This document shows, piece after piece, positions 33,006 through 44,716 of a stretch of 64,000 nucleotides of DNA. Position 1 is the first letter of the stretch. Every line of letters begins with the position of its first letter. The notes under the pieces are model-generated. The model had not been told where the DNA came from. It ran no database searches and was given only the letters and a program-made list of their open reading frames with translations. Position numbers and translations under genes: made by a program. Origin of the DNA: Astragalus membranaceus (Eukaryota; Streptophyta; Magnoliopsida; Fabales; Fabaceae). Location: assembly GCA_039519185.1 (NCBI GenBank), contig CM076849.1, forward strand, positions 68,318,784-68,382,783, given 5' to 3'.

Positions 33006-36000
33006 GTGAAATTTATTTGCTTGCCTATGAGAAGAATGGACATTGTTCTGGGTATGAATTGGATGGCTGAAAATCATGTGACAATCAACTGTGCCGATCG
33101 AACTATTAGCTTCGCCTCCGAATCCGTAGGATTGACACAGGCAGATTCTGAAGCAACGATCTCTTACACCGAAGCAAGCCAGTCATTATTCCAAGGTGCG
33201 GAAGCTATTCTTATTATGTTGTCTGCATCTACTGAAACGGGTTTAGACTTGTCATCTGTGCAAGTGGTAAATGAATTTTTAGATGTCTTTCCAGAAGAAG
33301 TTTCATCCCTACCTCCTGACCGAGAGGTAGAATTCTCAATAGAATTGATTCCTGGTGTGGGATCAATATCTATTGCTCCTTATAGAATGTCTCCTTTGGA
33401 ATTGAAGGAATTAAAGTCCCAACTTGAAGAATTAATATCAAAGAGAATCATCCGACCGAGTGCCTCTCCATGGGGTGCTCCGGTGTTGCTAGTTAAGAAG
33501 AAAGACGGAAGCATGAGATTGTGTATTGACTACCGTCAACTCAACAAGGTGACGATTAAGAACAAATATCTATTGCCAAGGATAGACGATTTGCTTGACC
33601 AACTTCGAGGTGCCGTGGTATTTTCAAAAATTGATCTGAGGTCGGGCTATCATCAAATAAAGGTGAGAGCCTTAGATATTCCGAAGACATCTTTCCGTAC
33701 GAGGTATGGACATTACGAGTTCGTAGTGATGCCCTTCGGTTTGACTAATGCTCCGGCAGTATTCATGGATTACATGAACCGAGTTTTCCACACATACCTG
33801 GATCAGTTTGTTGTAGTCTTCATTGATGATATCTTGGTGTACTCTAAGACCATTGAGGATCATGTTCAACATCTCCGCATTGTTCTGAACGTACTCCGAG
33901 AAAAGAAATTGTATGCCAAGCCGTCGAAGTGTGACTTCTGGATGCCGGAAGTGAAGTTTTTGGGACACGTGATTTCCCAATCGGGAGTTGCGGTGGATCC
34001 CGGTAAAGTAGAAGCGGTGTTGAACTGGGAACGACCAATCTGTCACTGAAATAAGAAGTTTCTTGGGTCTAGCTGGTTACTACAGGAGGTTTATTCAAGG
34101 TTTTTCACAATTGGTTCTTCCACTTACTCGGTTGACTCGTAAGGCCCAACCGTTTATATGGAATGCCGATTGTGAGGAATGTTTTCAAGAGTTGAAGGTT
34201 AGGTTGACTTCTGCTCCAATCCTAATTCTTCCAGATCCGTCTTTGGATTTTCAAATTTACAGCGATGCTTCTGGAAAGGGTTTGGGATGTGTTCTCATGC
34301 AGAACCAACAAGTTGTAGCTTATGCCTCCAGACAGTTGAAGACTCATGAAGAGAATTATCCGACTCATGATTTGGAGTTGGCAGCTATTGTGTACGCACT
34401 GATGATTTGGAGACATTACCTGTATGGGTCCCGTTTCGAAGTCTTTAGTGATCATAAAAGCTTGAAATATTTGTTTGATCAGAATGAGCTGAATAACAGG
34501 CAGAGAAGATGGGTGGAGTTTCTGAAGGATTATGACTTCGAATTGAAGTATCATCCGGGAAAGGCTAATGTTGTAGCCGATGCACTAAGTAGGAAATCTA
34601 TTCATATAGCAGGGTTAATGATGCATGAAATGGAATTGTTGGAGTCTTTCCGGGACTTAAATTTGGATTCAAAGCCAAAAAGGAATCGGTTAGTGTTGAG
34701 CCACATGAGGATCTCTAGTTCCATAAGAGATTCTATTCGCTTAGCACAGGAAGTTGATGTGAAACTACAATCGCAGAAAGTGTTGCCAGATTTTACCGAA
34801 GATAGTGACGGGGTTATTTGTTTCAACGGTAGGATCTGTGTGCCCGACGATGAGGGTATTAAAAGGCAAGTGCTAGAGATAGCACACCGAAGTCTATTTT
34901 CTGTACATCCTGGATCCACCAAGATGTATAGAGATTTAAAGCTGATGTATTGGTGGCATGGAATGAAGCTAGAGATTGCTGAATTCGTATCTCAATGCTT
35001 AACTTGCCAAAGAGTTAAGATAGAACATCAAAAGCCTGCTGGTCTGTTACGGCCACTAGACGTGCCAGTGTGGAAGTGGGAAAACATTTCTGTGGATTTT
35101 GTAATGGCGTTGCCAAGGTCTCAAGCCGGTAACGACTCCATTTGGGTAGTTGTGGATCGGTTAACCAAATCTGCTCATTTCTTTCCAGTTCGTTCGAGCA
35201 GTAAAGTATCCAAGTTAGCTGAGGTGTATTTGAAGAACATAGTAAGGTTACATGGGGTTCCTACCAGTATAGTGTGGGATCGAGATCCGAATTCACTTCT
35301 CGAATTTGGAAAGCTCTGAATGAAGCATTGGGGACTAAAGTACTTCTTAGTACCGCTTATCACCCGCAGACCGATGGTCAGACCGAGAGAACTATCCAAA
35401 CATTAGAGGATATGCTTAGGGCTTCGGTACTTGATAACGGGAAGAAATGGGAGGATCATCTTCCATTGGTGGAATTCTCTTACAATAATAGTTATCATTC
35501 CAGTATCGGAATGACACCTTTTGAAGCCTTGTATGGTAGGAAATGTAGAACTCCATTGTGTTGGTGGGAAGTCGGTGAGAACCGATTGTTAGGACCCGAG
35601 ATGATTCAGGACACTACTGAAAAGATCCGCCAGATCAGGGAAAGAATGAAAGCTGCTCAGAGTAGGCAAAAGAGTTATGCCGACAAAAGGAGAAGGCCGT
35701 TAGAGTTTGAGTCAGGTGATCACGTGTTTTTGAGGTTGTCACCAACAATTGGCACAGGTAGGGCGTTACGGGTGAAGAAACTCAGTTCTCGGTATATTGG
35801 ACCTTTCCAAATTATCGAGCGAGTTGGGCCTTTTGCATACCGTATCGCTTTGCCTCCACCATTGTCAAATCTGCATGATGTATTCCATGTGTCTCAGTTG
35901 CGGAAGTACATTCCCGATCCAAGTCAACCGCTAGATTTTGAAACGATTGACCTTCGACCGGACTTGTCTTTCCAACCTCATCCAAATTACATCATGGAAC

Positions 36001-36131
36001 GTGGCGAGAGGACGCTACGGACAAAGTCAATTCCCATTGTCAAGGTGGTTTGGGGTGGTTTTTCCGTCGAGGAAGCTACTTGGGAGTTGGAGGACGATAT
36101 GCGGACTCGGTATCCGTATTTGTTTTCTTGA
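33006..36131 (+). pseudogene. Ty3/gypsy pol with chromodomain, two frameshifts
   Basis: Three overlapping frames (33006-34049, 34063-35319, 35274-36131) together carry a protease tail (VLGMNWM), RT (FIDD at 33819-33830), RNase H (YSDAS near 34264) and an integrase HHCC domain (about 34885-35010). The integrase acidic residues are near 35097, 35279 and 35388. A GPY/F module and a chromodomain (WELEDDM near 36090) close the protein. A small deletion near 34046 and a one-base loss near 35290 break the frame, and the residue before the second integrase Asp motif is an unusual Trp. The stop at 36129 lies about 40 bp before the purine tract. The protein is not functional as encoded. Confidence 0.92.
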
Positions 36132-36168
36132 GGTACGTTGTGTTTAATTTTGAGGACAAAATTCTTTT

Positions 36169-36181
36169 AAGAGGGGGAGAA
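36169..36181 (+). other. Polypurine tract
   Basis: AAGAGGGGGAGAA directly abuts the 3' LTR. It is the expected primer for plus-strand DNA synthesis. Confidence 0.85.
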
Positions 36182-38260
36182 TGTAACATCCTCAAAATAA
36201 TTAGGCGAATTATTTGAATATTAACCCAATTGAATTAATTTGGTACTTAATTGGTATAATTATTGGCTGTCACAAGATCGTTAACCGAATAATACGGGTC
36301 AATGAAGTTTTCGAATCGAAATAAGAGATTTAGATCAATATGGTAATTGGCCACGTTACCACTTATATATTAATAAATATATATATGTGTGTGAGTGTGA
36401 GAGAATAAAAAGAAAGAAAGGTCCACGAGAGAGAGAAGAGAAACAGAGGAAGAAAAGAAGAGAAAAGAAGAGAAAGAAGAAGAGAAAGAAGAAGAGAAAG
36501 AAGAAGAGAAAGGAAGAAGAAAAAGTGAAGCCCACCCCTCCAAATTTCAGCACCATCATCATCTACCCTCCATTACCAAACCCTCAAAGCTTGGTAAGTT
36601 TTCTTCCGTTTTTCCCCAACTTATGGACCTACGAATTTTATGAGGATTTTGATGGAAATTGTTGAAATCTTGGGTTGTGAGATGAAATTGATGATTGAAT
36701 TATGTTTGGGATTGAAGCTAGGAGCGGATTGATTGCGTTGTGAAGTTCGAATCGAAGTTTGGAGCGATTTGGTGAAATAGGGTTCCGTTCGAGAGTTTTT
36801 CAAGTCTCGGCAAATTCGGTTCGATATCGGCTCTCGCTTCAAGGGTGAGTTTTACTCACGCTTAGGATGTTTTTGGTGTCTCGATAGTTTTTACGTCGAT
36901 TGGTTTCGAGAAATTTTGGGTCAAAAATCGTTATTTCAGAATATGTCGTATTTTGGTAAAATCCGTTTTGATTGAGTTTATGATTGGATTGATTGATTGT
37001 GTGGTTTGTATTGGGTCTATTGTATTGGTTGTCAAATCTGTTTTCGATCGGAACGAGAATCGGAATTGAGCGGAATAGCGGTTTTCGCGCGAAACCGCCA
37101 AAATTCTGCAGCATCAGGTCTCCATCGCGCCGCGACCTCCCTCCTTCGCGTCGCGACCATGCTTCAGTTTGCAACGAAAATATTTCTGTCTATTTTCGCG
37201 TGGCGACGGTTTCGTATCGCGTCGCGACGGTTTGCAGATTTTCAACAGTTTTTCACTGATTTTGTTTTCGCGATATCTTTTGATCCGGGAACCCGATTGA
37301 GGTGTTCTAAGATGCGTTGGAAAGCTTATTCAGAGGCCTAACTGAATATTCTATTTTAAAGGTAAAATGAACTGTTTTTGGAGTCGTAAATTGTGTTAAA
37401 AAGTGACGAATTAGTATGCGAGAGTGAATGTGTATTTAACTTGTAATGTTCAATTATTTGTCTGAGGTAAATGAACCTTGAGTTCATATTATTATAGATA
37501 TATATATTATATCGAGTTTGGGTGACGACCCGTGATGTTAACATACTAGGCGGGGCAGTCATGATCCCTTACCCTAGGCTCCGTGCCATTAGGAAAAATG
37601 CTATTGGTAAGGGGGTTCGCCGGGAGTAGCGTTCGCGTAGTCTCTGTTATGTTAGAAAGTTTGTTTTGCGGCTCACCGGGAGTAGCGTTCGCGCAGTCGG
37701 TGTCGTACTGAGTTATAGCAGGTTCGCCGGGAGTAGCGTTCGCGCAGTCGGTGGAATGCTATGTGTAAAATAATGCGGTTCATCGGGAGTAGCGTTCGCG
37801 CAGTCGGTGCCGTGTTGTGTTAAAAAGGATTCATAATTGAACCAAGAGTGTTAGTAGGGGTCTCGGTAGAACTCACTGAGATTGTATCTCACTGTTTAAA
37901 TGTTGTTGTTTTACAGAGACACATGGACAGCGGAAATCAAAGAAGCACGAGTAGGTTCAGCTCGGGCGTTGGCAGATGACTTAGTTTTATTTTGTTTAAG
38001 TTTATGTTGCCCTCTGTCGCCTGTGTAGTTTGACACTATGACATTAGTGTTATGTTTTTTTTTTCATTCCGCTTTCCTGTATGACTCTGACTACCATAGT
38101 TGCTGACAGTTTATGGTCTTCTTTGTGTATAAGACGGTTATGTTATTTTCAGAAAAAATTTTATAGTGGTATTCAGTGTCTGAGCAGGAAATATTATCTC
38201 TGATGTGTCATCGATATGCACTTGGATATTTTTAACAAATAAAAATACCGGGGTGTTATA
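36182..38260 (+). repeat. 3' LTR of the complete gypsy element
   Basis: 2079 bp, about 98-99% like the 5' LTR by eye. Differences include loss of about 20 bp near 36255, extra GAAGAAGA units near 36480-36510, and about 21 bp gained in the palindrome cassette. The four 55-bp repeats lie at about 37615-37812. Confidence 0.92.
37125..37230. repeat. CGTCGCGACG cassette, 3' LTR (one unit longer)
   Basis: Same block as at 30859-30943 but 106 bp long. A GCGTGGCGACGG unit followed by TTCGTATCGCGTCGCGACGG replaces a single GCGTCGCGACGG, i.e. one dyad was gained or lost after insertion. Confidence 0.7.
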
Positions 38261-38265
38261 AAAAA

Positions 38266-39540
38266 CACAATGAAATAAAGGCTTACAAAGTAATAGGCTA
38301 ATTAGTGCATTAGGAGATCACTGTCCCAAATCATTTGATTTATGTAGGCTTTCCTTTCGATTAGCACGGATTCTTACTTGCAAGTTGCATATCACTTGGA
38401 CCTTCTGGGGTCCAAAACCATCACATTACATCATTTTTGTCAATCATAGCTTAATTTTTTCATTGAAATTTCTTGTGGCTAATGATATTATTATTTTGAC
38501 AAGTTGCCCACGGGGATTAAGACTTAATTAGGACCCACTGGTACTGATCATTTTCATTGTTGTTTCTGGTCAAATAGATACATCACTTCACAGTTACACT
38601 TTGTATCGTCCAAAAAGGCCAACATCATAGACGGATAGGCATGCTACCCTCTTTTCACTTTTGAAACTTTTCTTTTACTAAGTTAAAGTTTTATTAATAA
38701 TAATCTCAAAAGAAGAGTTTTATTAATAATGTCTAGCTTTAATAATTGTGTGTGTAAAATTCTAGGTTCCTTTGAAATTATAGGAACAAAGTATATTGTA
38801 TAAGTTAGGTAACTTATGTGGCAAACTTATAGTCATCTTACTACTATAAAGTATAAACACTGTGTGTGTAAAACTCTAGGTTCTCTGAAAACTTATTGTT
38901 GAATCACAAGCGATTTACTGAATTTAAGTTAAATTTAAATTTAAAATTTTAATTATCAAATAAAGGTAAAAATAATAAAAAGGAGGAACCGAAATAATTA
39001 GTAACTGAATACAAATACATGAATTCAAATTTTAAGTGAGGAACTGGACCAAAAGGAGGAACCTAAATGATTAGTAACTGAAAACACCAAATAACAATCG
39101 GATGTAGATATCGAAAATCAAAATGGGACAAAAGTCGCACAAATACATGAATTCAAAAGAATAAATGGGGTTCACCTTCGTTTTCAAGGTTCTTTCTCCT
39201 TCTATTTCACCTTCATTTCTTCTTCTTTGGCTATGCATTTTCTTGTTTTCCAAACCGATAATTCTCTAAACCATCTAATTTTTCTATTCTTTATCAAGAG
39301 AAAATTGTTATATATTCTAGACTTAAAACTTGCTTTTGTCTTGATTTGATGTTAATTGGGCATGACCCATTTGTTAAAATATTTTGATGGTTTTTGCTAA
39401 ATTGACTTGCAAATTTGAACATAACAATCTTAAGTTTAGTTGATTATTTTTTGTAAGTGTTGGAATAAAAATAAATAAATAAATAAATAAAGCACTAATA
39501 CTTTATGGTGTTACACAGGTAAAGAATTATCTTGGTGCCT
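38266..39540. other. Intergenic, nothing recognised
   Basis: AT-rich. A GTGTGTGTAAAAYTCTAGGTTC word occurs twice (about 38747 and 38863). No gene is seen. Confidence 0.45.
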
Positions 39541-39544
39541 CGTC

Positions 39545-40375
39545 TCAATTGCAACGGGGCATACTTCTTACAACCTCATCCCGACTCACTAGACACCCCC
39601 AACCCCCCAATATCCCTAAAATACCCCTCACGTAAAACGCGCTCCCAACCCCCCTCCCACGCTACATTTTGGACTGATACGGTACTAAAGTACCGAACTG
39701 GTACAGTACCAAAGTACCGACCTGGTTCGGTACTTTAGTACCGAACTTGTAAACAGCAGCAATAATGCACACACCCTCACTGCACATACACACATATTTT
39801 CTCCCCCAGTTTCGTTCCTTTTTCTTTCACGTACATACTTCTCCTCTTCTTTCTTGAGGAATTATTTCTCCCTCTGCACTAACGCACACACTTCTCCCTC
39901 ATGCTTATTTCTCCTCTTTTTTCTTGTCTGTGTGATATTGTGGTGTGGGATGAAAAATCAGAAAGAAATTTTGGGGCAATTGATTTATCAGAGTGGGGCA
40001 ATTGATCACATAATTACATACCTTTGATTTTATATTTTATTATTGATAATCATGTTGAATAGGAGAGTTTAGATGGTTTGGTAACGAAGAACGAAGCACT
40101 GAAGGTGTTCCAGAGGAGTTGTTGATACATAAGACCCGGTACGGTTCCAAACTTTCGGACATTTAAAATTTCAGAAGTGGGGAATGTCTGTAAATACATG
40201 AGACCCGATATTTTGGTTCCAGACGGGTACGGAACCAAACTTCCCTACCTACATAATCCAAAAAAAGAGGCGCGCGTTTCTCATTAACGGCATTTTCGTC
40301 TTTTTGCTACTTTTGTGGGTGTCCAGTGAATAGAGGGGGGTTTTAAGAAGTATGGGCCTTCCAACGTGTGCAGTG
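39545..40375. mobile_element. Probable Mutator-like fold-back element with GTAC-rich interior
   Basis: The left edge (CATACTTCTTACAACC, CACTAGACACCC, AAACGCGCTC) and the right edge are imperfect reverse complements over about 110 bp in the same order (GAAACGCGCG, GGGTGTCCAGTG, TTTTAAGAAGTATGGG read inward). Near 39680-39750 three GGTAC...GTACC palindromes such as GGTACTTTAGTACC occur. No coding region and no clear TSD. Confidence 0.45.
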
Positions 40376-40382
40376 AAAAAAA

Positions 40383-41293
40383 TGGTTTTTTTTGTACCCC
40401 CATCACATAACAATCTACCCCCATCGACCCTGTGAAAAGACGCATTTGCCCTTCACAAAATTTAAAAAACCCGAACGTATCCTGATTTCAATTTTTTTTT
40501 GGAAATCGGATTAAATCCAATTTCCACTAAAAATTTTAAAAAATTAAAAGCGGATTTATGTAAGATGGGGTAGATCCGCTTTTAAAAATAACAAAGCGGA
40601 TTTACCTTAAGTGGGGATAAATCCGATTGGTTATTTTTAAAAGCGGATGTACCCCCACATAAGGTAAATCCGCTTTGTTATTTAAAAGTCGGATTTATCT
40701 TAGGTGGGGGTTAAATCCGCTTTTGTGTACTAAAAATACGTGTTTTTTTTTTATTTAATTTTGTAAAAAATGTTATAAAAATTCTACTAAAAATCCGTTA
40801 AAGAGTCAAAACTAATCTACAAATTATACAAACACCACTATAAATCTAATAAAACCAAAATAAGGTTATCCAAATTTTTTCAGATTTTTTGGAGATTATG
40901 AAATATTCAAAAAATTAATAAAAAATAGTAAACGATGGAATTTGGGATTTTGAGGTCCCCACTTAAGGTAAATCCGCTTTGTTATTTTTAAAAGCGGATC
41001 TACCCCCATATAAGGTAAATCCGCTTTTAAAAATAACAAAATCGGATTTACCCCCACTTAAGGTAAATCCGCTTTGTTATTTTGAAAAGCGGATCTACCC
41101 CATCTTACATAAATCCGCTTTTAATTTTTTAAAATTTTTAGTGGAAATCGGATTTACCTAAATCCGATTTCCAAAAAAAATTTGAAATCAGGATACGTTC
41201 GAGTTTTTTAAATTTTGTGAAGGGCAATTACGTCTTTTCGCAGGGTCGATGGGGTAGATTCTTATCTGATGGGAGTAAAAAAAAATCCCAAAA
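40383..41293. mobile_element. Fold-back element with AAAGCGGAT repeats
   Basis: The outer about 180 bp of each side are reverse complements (CCCCATCGACCCTG, AAAAGACG, CCTTCACAAAATTTAAAAAA, CGTATCCTGATTTC, and their complements on the right). Inside, both arms carry many direct and inverted copies of AAAGCGGAT(T/C)TACC. About 200 bp of unique AT-rich DNA lies in the centre (40740-40940). No transposase. Confidence 0.65.
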
Positions 41294-41569
41294 AAAAACC
41301 CTGAAAAAAAAAGGTAAGAAATATGGTGCCATTCATTTCAATCAGAGACCAAACATGTGCAAGAAGTTATAAATAGGCCCATGATATTAACACTTACAAG
41401 CCCAATTAGCAAAAACATCAGTTTGTGGATCATGTGCCGTGGAGTGATGTTGAATGGCTTGGAGAAAAATAGACAAAACCATTTCCAGGAAAGATAAAAA
41501 GGCTTGAACGTAATAGAACATAATAGAAAGAAACATAAAAATAAAACTAACAGAAACAAATAGGTAGTG
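41294..41569. other. Spacer, nothing recognised
   Basis: Short AT-rich stretch between the fold-back element and a SINE-like repeat. Confidence 0.4.
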
Positions 41570-41755
41570 GGGGGTCGGGCTACCCTGAGCTATGTAGTGG
41601 GGTCGATCCGGTTTGCTCCTGGCTTTGATTCCCGCCCACGTTAAAAAGGTGTGTTGGCCAGCGAAATCCTTGCCGCAAGTCGCGAGCGGAGATTAGTCAT
41701 TCGTTGAAAGCGTTGGGACACTCCGTTGGTAGCCAGCAATGGTCCTAAATCAAAA
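41570..41755 (+). repeat. SINE-like dispersed repeat, copy 3 (best preserved)
   Basis: A B-box-like GGCTTTGATTCCCGCC (about 41624-41640) lies in the 5' part. The shared body (GTGTTGGCCAGC, ATTAGTCATTCGTTGAAAGC, TAGCCAGCAATGGTCC) follows, and the 3' tail is TAAATCAAAAAAATAA. An internal pol III-like box plus A-rich tail suggests a SINE. The A box is not convincing. Confidence 0.5.
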
Positions 41756-41807
41756 AAATAAGGCAGTAGAAAACGATCCATCGAAGATATTTTTCCTTAC
41801 TGTGACA

Positions 41808-42215
41808 GTCCTCCCTGTCTCAAAAGAAACACAAGCTCGTTGACAGTCCATTTGGTTTCCATGTACAGCTCCAAAGGACCCAACATCTGATACCCCTCAT
41901 GGATGTTCAACATGTTTCGAACGTCGTCGTCGGTCTTAAAATTCACGAGGACCAGTAAACGCGACCATCATCTTCATGCCTGGGTTTGCGATAAGTAGTA
42001 CTACTAACCTCTCGGTGCAATGCACCCTGCTGTTGAATTTTATGCTCTACTTTATCTTTCAAAGCAGAGAAGGTGATGTCGTGCTTGAGTCAGCATAAAA
42101 CAGGATTTGGACACTCAAACCAGACACCATCTTCTTTTCTAGTGATTTTTCCACGATCATGAATGACAGTCAGTATGCTGTCCCTTGAGTATTGAGTTGA
42201 AGAGTGTTCATTTTT
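41808..42215 (-). pseudogene. N-terminal remnant of a Mutator-like transposase gene (tentative)
   Basis: Read on the minus strand from about 42210, one frame gives DSILTVIHDRGKITRKEDG then VWFECPNPVLC before a stop. A second frame further on (about 41905-41810) gives DDDVRNMLNIHEGYQMLGP then LELYMETKWTVNELVFLLRQ. This resembles the N-terminal, PB1-like part of long legume Mutator-type proteins, broken by stops and frameshifts. A TATAAATA box on this strand (about 42294-42303) lies upstream. The neighbouring fold-back repeats fit a decayed Mutator-like element. The family call rests on recognition of the style of sequence, not a database match. Confidence 0.4.
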
Positions 42216-42299
42216 TAGGGTCTAGAACATAAAATAAGGATTTGTTTAATAAATTAGAGAAGTGTTTGTGTGAAATAAGTTAGGGTAAGTGGGTGTATT

Positions 42300-42697
42300 T
42301 ATAGTGATTTTCGTCAAAAGTGTCGGTGGGATATTGACCGTTGATAAAAAATGTCGGCAACATCAAGGCCATCAAAATTGTCGGTGGGATACTTACTGTT
42401 GATCAAAAGTGTCGCCAACATCAAAGCAGTCAAAAGAAAGAAAAAAATTATTAGACAAACTAGCATACTTCCGGATTTATATAAACACAATAAATCCGAA
42501 AGAAAAAATGGTTCCGGAAATATGTTTATAAGATAAATCCGGAAGGGAAAAAATGAATCCAGAAGGGAAAAAAGATAAATCCGGAAGACCAAAAAAAATA
42601 ATTCCGGAATTATTTATTACACATAAATCTGGAACACACTTTTCCAGTTCCAGATTTATGTGTTAACATAATTCCGGGAATATGTAAAAATTTGGCT
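42300..42697. repeat. Repeat-rich block left of the array
   Basis: A GTGTCGGTGGGATA...GTTGAT unit is repeated at about 42318 and 42378. From 42470 to 42680 there are several direct and inverted copies of ATAAATCCGGAA and AATTCCGGAA. It is probably a terminal region of a fold-back or Mutator-like element. Confidence 0.5.
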
Positions 42698-42883
42698 TTC
42701 AGAATTACCGTATGGAACGTAAATTCGGGAAAATCCAAAAATTATTTCAGGTTAGTTCGTTTTGGTAAGGGGTAAAATGTGGGGGTATGAGGCCAACTAG
42801 GGGTATGTAAATCATTAGCCAAAAGGGTATGGTGGAAAAAGCAAGGAGCGTGATGGCTGGAACAAAGATTTCGAGCAAGAGAT

Positions 42884-43360
42884 TAGTGCTTTTTGCAATA
42901 TCTCCAATTGTGGGAAGAAATGGAGGAGAATAATTATGCTTTTACTATTTTACTCTCACTTGATCACCCCAATTTCTTAATTCTTTTCATTATTTAATTA
43001 AATTAAATAACTAAAATAAATATTTAACTAATTAAATTAAATGATTAAAATAATTATTTAGCTAACTAAAATAAATATTTAGCTAGTTTAATTAAATAAT
43101 TAAAATAACTATTTAGTTAATTAAATTAAAAAATTAAATCAAACACATAGGGGTGTTTTTGTTCTTTCAAAAGTAGTATTCTTCTCTCTTCTCTCTTTCT
43201 CTCCAACCAAACCAAGAAACACAACTCTCTCTTCCCTATTTCTCTTCTCTTTCCCTTAAACCAAACAACACCCATAATCTACTCTATTTCTCACCTCTTT
43301 CTCTCTTACCTCAGTCTATCTTCTCTCTTCCCTCTTTCTCTTCTAATACAAACACACCCT
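42884..43360. mobile_element. AGGGTGTG MITE in unit A, left arm deleted
   Basis: It begins inside the element (GATTAGTGCTTTTTGC) and keeps the CT-rich right arm to CACACCCT. The GA-rich left arm present in all other units is absent. Confidence 0.6.
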
Positions 43361-44436
43361 TAATGAAGTTTTTCTTACTCCCTCTTCTTTTTTAATTGTT
43401 CTTTCAATTATTATAAACCATAGGAAGAGTTCATCATATATTCGTACTATTTAGCATCGCTGTTAAGAGAATTTGATTATAAACCATAGGAAGAATTCAT
43501 AATATATTCGGTTCATTATGCATAAAGGTGAAATCAATTGAGCTCGTTCCCAATGCTCTTAAATCAAAAACACACTAAACATTTTATTGCTTTATTATTT
43601 TAATTTATTGTCAAGCAAATCCAATTCAGTCCCTATTCAATCTAGTAATTAATCTATTAAATTGATAATTAATTGCAATCCTTGAGTTCGACACTCGGTC
43701 TTACCGATTTTATTACTTCTAACGATACAGGGACTAAAATGTCCCAAAAATACAAGGACTAAAATGTCCCTTTTTTAAAGATTTAAGAAAAGTTTAATGA
43801 AAGACTAATTTAGGCCAAAATTTGAGCTTTGTCGTCACTTAATGTGCCGCGTGGGAAGTTAACATGCTACGTAGGCAACGTTAATTCCCTCATTGACAAT
43901 CACCAATGACCTGTGACGACGGCCAAGATTATTTCTACTTTCGATGGACAGAGGAACTAAATTGTCCCTTTCTGAAAATTTCAAGGACTAATGTGTCCTA
44001 AAAAATTGTCAGGAATTAAAGTGTCCCGCGAAGAAATTGTAAAGGACGAAATTCGACCTTTATAATTTTTATCTTATACCCAAAATTTTTTTGAATCAAG
44101 GACAGTTTATAATTTTAGGGGGTTGCTTGTTTAGTTAAGAAGGGGATAGGAGGAAATTTATTGGAGGAGATGACTTAATTTACTTGTATAAACTTTATAA
44201 CTTTTATAGTGTAGTACATATGAGGATATTTAAATGATTTTATTTTTGTTACCAGGCGACTTCATGTCAAGAGGGGGTGAATTGAGACTTTAAAAACCTT
44301 TTCTATTTTATACGATTTTAATTGATTTATCACAAAATTAAGGGAGGAAGTGATAAATAAAATTAACAGAGCAAAATTCATACCATTTCAATCACCTCCC
44401 GGTAATCTACTCTAATCCCCACGATGGGCTAATCAA

Positions 44437-44716
44437 CCCGTTTGGATCGGTTTATTTGCGCTTATCTACTGGCATAAGCACTTGTGAGACTGTTTGGGAG
44501 AGCTTATAGAAACAACTTATGACATGTTCGAACATAAGCTGTTTTCAGCTAATTTTCACAAGCTCCATGGGATGGCTTGGAAAACAGCTTATAGCTTATA
44601 GAAAATATAGTTTAACATTATTTTATCATTTATTATGTAAAGAGCTTATGCATAAGGACTTGTATGATAAGCGCTTATGCCATAAGCGCTTAATTAAGCT
44701 GTTTAACCAATCGGGC
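44437..44716. mobile_element. CTTATAG-rich MITE, unit A copy
   Basis: About 280 bp with imperfect inverted ends (CCCGTTTGGAT / AACCAATCGGGC) and internal palindromes around ATAAGCGCTTAT. No coding capacity; TSD not readable. Confidence 0.5.

Larger units (their letters stand above)
29918..38260 (+). mobile_element. Full-length Ty3/gypsy chromovirus (Tekay type), TSD AAAAA
   Basis: Long direct repeats (29918-31972 and 36182-38260) begin TGTAACATCC and end GGGGTGTTATA. AAAAA flanks both sides (29913-29917, 38261-38265). Inside are a tRNA-Met-type primer site, gag, RT, RNase H, integrase with a C-terminal chromodomain, and a purine tract. The chromodomain and long LTRs point to the Tekay lineage. 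Two frameshifts and a gag-protease deletion make it defective. The LTRs differ by scattered substitutions and a few indels, so the insertion is older than the copia element at 26308. Confidence 0.93.

Noticed and set aside
30145..36665. Lys/Arg/Glu-rich frames (MCECERIKRKKGP...) in both gypsy LTRs
   Set aside because: They are GA-rich LTR leader sequence present in both LTRs, not an extra gene.
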